Positions 61,742 through 64,000 of a stretch of DNA of 64,000 nucleotides are shown here, piece by piece. The first letter of the stretch is position 1, and every line of letters begins with the position of its first letter. The DNA comes from Streptomyces sp. DH24 (GTDB taxonomy: Bacteria > Actinomycetota > Actinomycetes > Streptomycetales > Streptomycetaceae). Both the position numbers and the translations under genes were made by a program. The notes under the pieces are model-generated. The model ran no database searches, was not told where the DNA came from, and was given only the letters and a program-made list of their open reading frames with translations. The stretch covers positions 62,001 through 126,000 of the forward strand of contig NZ_JARVKW010000014.1 in NCBI RefSeq assembly GCF_029813775.1, read 5' to 3'.

Positions 61742-63547
61742 TCAGCGGCGGGCATATTCGCGGAAGCCACGGCCCGTCTTGCGGCCGAGGCAGCCCGCGG
61801 CCACCAGGTGCTCCAGGAGCGGCGCCGGGGCGAGCCCCGGGTCGCGGAACTCGCGGTGCAGGACCTTCTCGATGGCCAGCGAGACGTCCAGACCGACCAC
61901 GTCCAGCAGCTCGAACGGGCCCATCGGGTAGCCGCCGCCGAGCTTCATCGCCGCGTCGATGTCGTCCAGCGACGCGTAGTGCTCCTGCACCATCTTGATC
62001 GCGTTGTTCAGGTACGGGAACAGCAGCGCGTTGACGATGAACCCCGCACGGTCCCCGCAGTCCACCGCGTGCTTGCCGACCTTGGCGCAGACCTCGCGGA
62101 CCGTCGCGTGCACGTCGTCGGCGGTCAGCACCGTGCGGACCACCTCGACCAGCTTCATCGCGGGTGCCGGGTTGAAGAAGTGCATGCCGATCACGTCCTG
62201 CGGACGCGAGGTGGCGCGGGCGCACGCGACGACCGGCAGGGACGAGGTCGTCGTCGCCAGGACGGCGCCCGGCCTGCAGACCTTGTCCAGCGCCGCGAAC
62301 AGCTGCTGCTTGACCTCCAGGTCCTCCGCGACCGCCTCCACGGCCAGGTCGACGTCGGCGAAGTCGTCGTAGGTGCCCGTCGGCCTGATCCGCTCCAGCG
62401 TCTGCGCCGCCGCCTCGGCGGTCATCCGGCCCTTGTCGACGGAGCGGGCCAGGGACGTGCCGATGCGGGCCTTCGCGGTCCGCGCCTTCTCCTCGCTGCG
62501 GGCGGCGAGGACGACCTCGTGGCCGGCCTTGGCGAAGACCTCGGCGATGCCGGAGGCCATGGTGCCCGAGCCCGCGACACCGACCGAGCGGACCGGCCGG
62601 CCGGGGGCTTCTGTGCCCGCCTTCTGCGGGGTCTGCGCGTCGCGGACGACGGTCGCGCTGCCCGGCGCCTCGTACGTGTAGAAGCCGCGCCCCGCCTTGC
62701 GGCCCGTCAGGCCCGCCTCGCTGAGCTGCTTCAGGATCGGGGCCGGGGCGTGCAGCCGGTCGCGGGACTCGGTGTACATGGCCTCCAGGACCGTGCGGGC
62801 GGTGTCGATCCCGATCAGGTCGAGCAGCGCCAGCGGGCCCATCGGCAGACCGCAGCCCAGCCGCATCGCGGCGTCGATGTCCTCGCGGGAGGCGTAGTTC
62901 GCCTCGTACATCGCGGCGGCCTGGTTGAGGTAGCCGAACAGCAGGCCGTCGGCGACGAAACCGGGCCGGTCACCGACCGCGACCGGCTCCTTGCCCAGGT
63001 CGAGGGCGAGGTCGGTGACGGCGGTGACGGCGGCGGGCGCGGTCAGCACGGACGAGACGACCTCGACCAGCTTCATCGCGGGTGCCGGGTTGAAGAAGTG
63101 CATGCCGAGCACCCGCTCGGGGCGGGAGGAGTCGGCGGCCAGGCGCGTGACGGACAGGGCGTTGGTGCCGGTCGCCAGGAGCGCGTCGGGGCGCACGATC
63201 CCGTCCAGTTCCCGGAAGATCTGCTGCTTGACCTCGTACGACTCCGGCGCCACCTCGATCACCAGGTCGGCGTCGGCCGCCGTCCGCAGGTCGGTGGAGG
63301 TGCTGACCCGGGCGAGGAGGTCGGCGCGGTCCTGCTCGGTGAGCCGCCCGCGTCGCACGGCGCGTGCGGTGGAGGCCTCCAGGGCGGCGACGCACTTGGC
63401 GGCCTGGGCCTCGCTGATGTCGATGCCGAGGACCGTCCGGCCGGCCTTGGCGAGGACCTCGGCGATGCCGGTGCCCATGGTGCCGAGGCCGACGACGGCG
63501 ATGGTCCGCAGAGGGGACAGGGGAGTGTCGGACAGGGGAGTGGCCAT
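61742..63547 (-). CDS. Double 3-hydroxyacyl-CoA (3-hydroxybutyryl-CoA) dehydrogenase
   Basis: The 601-residue protein is two complete dehydrogenases in tandem. Each half has a nucleotide-binding fold (VVGLGTMGTGIAEVLAKAG; VAGSGTMASGIAEVFAKAG), the catalytic block HFFNPAPAMKLVEVV and a C-terminal helical domain (DIDAAMRLGCGLPMGPLALL; DIDAAMKLGGGYPMGPFELL). Single-unit enzymes are about half as long. It oxidises or forms 3-hydroxybutyryl-CoA, linking acetoacetyl-CoA to crotonyl-CoA for ccrA. The ATG at 63547 follows CTGGAG. The DNA for the HFFNPAPAMKLVEVV block is nearly identical in both halves. Confidence 0.9.
   Translation of the reverse strand: MATPLSDTPLSPLRTIAVVGLGTMGTGIAEVLAKAGRTVLGIDISEAQAAKCVAALEASTARAVRRGRLTEQDRADLLARVSTSTDLRTAADADLVIEVAPESYEVKQQIFRELDGIVRPDALLATGTNALSVTRLAADSSRPERVLGMHFFNPAPAMKLVEVVSSVLTAPAAVTAVTDLALDLGKEPVAVGDRPGFVADGLLFGYLNQAAAMYEANYASREDIDAAMRLGCGLPMGPLALLDLIGIDTARTVLEAMYTESRDRLHAPAPILKQLSEAGLTGRKAGRGFYTYEAPGSATVVRDAQTPQKAGTEAPGRPVRSVGVAGSGTMASGIAEVFAKAGHEVVLAARSEEKARTAKARIGTSLARSVDKGRMTAEAAAQTLERIRPTGTYDDFADVDLAVEAVAEDLEVKQQLFAALDKVCRPGAVLATTTSSLPVVACARATSRPQDVIGMHFFNPAPAMKLVEVVRTVLTADDVHATVREVCAKVGKHAVDCGDRAGFIVNALLFPYLNNAIKMVQEHYASLDDIDAAMKLGGGYPMGPFELLDVVGLDVSLAIEKVLHREFRDPGLAPAPLLEHLVAAGCLGRKTGRGFREYARR
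62138..62190 (-). repeat. Near-identical 53-bp block, second-half copy (partner 63057-63109)
   Basis: Positions 62138-62190 and 63057-63109 agree at 52 of 53 bases, well above the similarity of the flanking parts of the two dehydrogenase halves. This suggests recent gene conversion or strong constraint over the HFFNPAPAMKLVEVV codons. Confidence 0.85.
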
Positions 63548-63911
63548 CGCGGGACTCCAGGAATGAGGGTGACGACTGGGAGCACGACCGGGTGCGCCGG
63601 GAAGGCGCACCCGGGTGCGTGAGGAGTGCGGGTGTTGCCGGGCTGCAGGCGCACACGCCCGGTGCCGCCGCCCGGGCGATGCACACGCCCGGCGAACGGT
63701 GATCCGACCGGCCCTGTCCCGGGGCCGAGCCGTACAGGTACGTCAGTACCGAACCGACTGCGCTCCCGACGGCCGCGTCACCAGACCGTCGTGAGAAAAA
63801 GCGAGGGGGTAACTCGCTCGTGTGAGCTTAACTCGCGGGTAACGAGCGCGCCAGTCCTCGTGTTTGTGATGTGCGTCCCGAGTCGCGCGCGACCGTCCTA
63901 CCCTCGGTGCC
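63548..63911. other. 364-bp divergent intergenic region with repeated TAACTCGC elements
   Basis: No gene is supported. TAACTCGC occurs at 63810-63817 and 63829-63836, with the related TAACGAGC at 63840-63847. A dyad GGTAC-GTCA-GTACC lies at 63737-63750. TACCCT (63899-63904) is a probable -10 located 7 nt before the ATG at 63912. The repeats may be operators for either divergent gene. Confidence 0.5.
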
Positions 63912-64000
63912 ATGGACGAAGAGTTGCGATCACTCACGGAGCGCTTACGGACGGAGTCCGGGGCGCCGGAGGCCTTCCGGCACCTGACCGCGACCGAGGA
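63912..64000 (+). CDS. Start of an unrecognised gene, cut by the window edge
   Basis: Twenty-nine residues are visible (MDEELRSLTERLRTESGAPE and following), an acidic helical start without a signal peptide. TACCCT lies exactly 7 nt before the ATG, so the mRNA is probably leaderless. This much sequence is not enough to name a family. It is divergent from the double dehydrogenase gene. Confidence 0.6.
   Translation, partial: MDEELRSLTERLRTESGAPEAFRHLTATE

Overview
The window is high-GC actinobacterial chromosome and reads as Streptomyces. Codons mostly end in G or C. Other markers are GTG and TTG starts, PucR regulation, F420-type enzymes, polyphosphate kinase 2, DUF families typical of the genus, and a complete ethylmalonyl-CoA operon led by crotonyl-CoA carboxylase/reductase. 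I see no rRNA, tRNA, insertion sequence, prophage or CRISPR array. The content looks like ordinary arm-proximal chromosome rather than an island. Partial genes lie at both ends: pcaC at the left, and an unrecognised gene starting at 63912 at the right.

Layout. 0-12 kb: end of pcaC, a metallo-beta-lactamase-fold hydrolase whose frame runs unbroken into exonuclease III, a secreted SGNH/GDSL hydrolase, a solitary glutamate-type ABC ATPase, a membrane-anchored hypothetical protein, a secreted gamma-glutamyltransferase, a ClpC-type chaperone ATPase, and methionine aminopeptidase divergent from an Xre regulator. 12-14 kb: a heptamer repeat array and a long unrecognised protein. 14.4-23.4 kb: a reductive pyrimidine/hydantoin catabolic cluster with two beta-ureidopropionase paralogues, a class III aminotransferase, a PucR regulator, dihydropyrimidinase, a TIGR03842-type LLM oxidoreductase and an NCS1 permease. 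23.5-31 kb: secreted proteins (DUF3558-like, FG-GAP propeller), a RibD-like reductase, a DinB-like protein, a PPK2/GvpU-like pair and a phospholipase D-type protein. 31-40 kb: a second gamma-glutamyltransferase homologue, an inositol-phosphatase-family enzyme, an FAD oxidoreductase and a large Tat-exported GH2 beta-galactosidase with an inserted LamG domain.

40-52.5 kb: an NmtR-like nickel/cobalt sensor divergent from a P1B-4 metal ATPase, a second NCS1 permease with TetR regulator and amidohydrolase, an Ada-AlkA/Ogt alkylation-repair operon, a sirtuin / VapB-like / NUDIX / ADP-ribosylglycohydrolase group, and glycerate kinase. 52.6-64 kb, mostly on the minus strand: pssA-psd phospholipid genes, the ethylmalonyl-CoA operon (ccr, ecm, mcl, MaoC hydratase, acyl-CoA dehydrogenase), its likely TetR regulator, and a double 3-hydroxyacyl-CoA dehydrogenase.

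How the genes work together. The 14-23 kb cluster would import a pyrimidine or hydantoin, open the ring, remove the carbamoyl group and transaminate the resulting beta-amino acid. The 54-63 kb genes would turn acetyl-CoA-derived crotonyl-CoA into glyoxylate and propionyl-CoA. Two patterns recur across the window. At least ten genes show a TANNNT-like -10 box placed exactly 7 nt before the start codon, suggesting leaderless mRNAs. Short tandem repeats sit repeatedly at gene 3' ends; one of them, a 3 x 35 bp array, lies in the junction between the hydrolase and exonuclease III.
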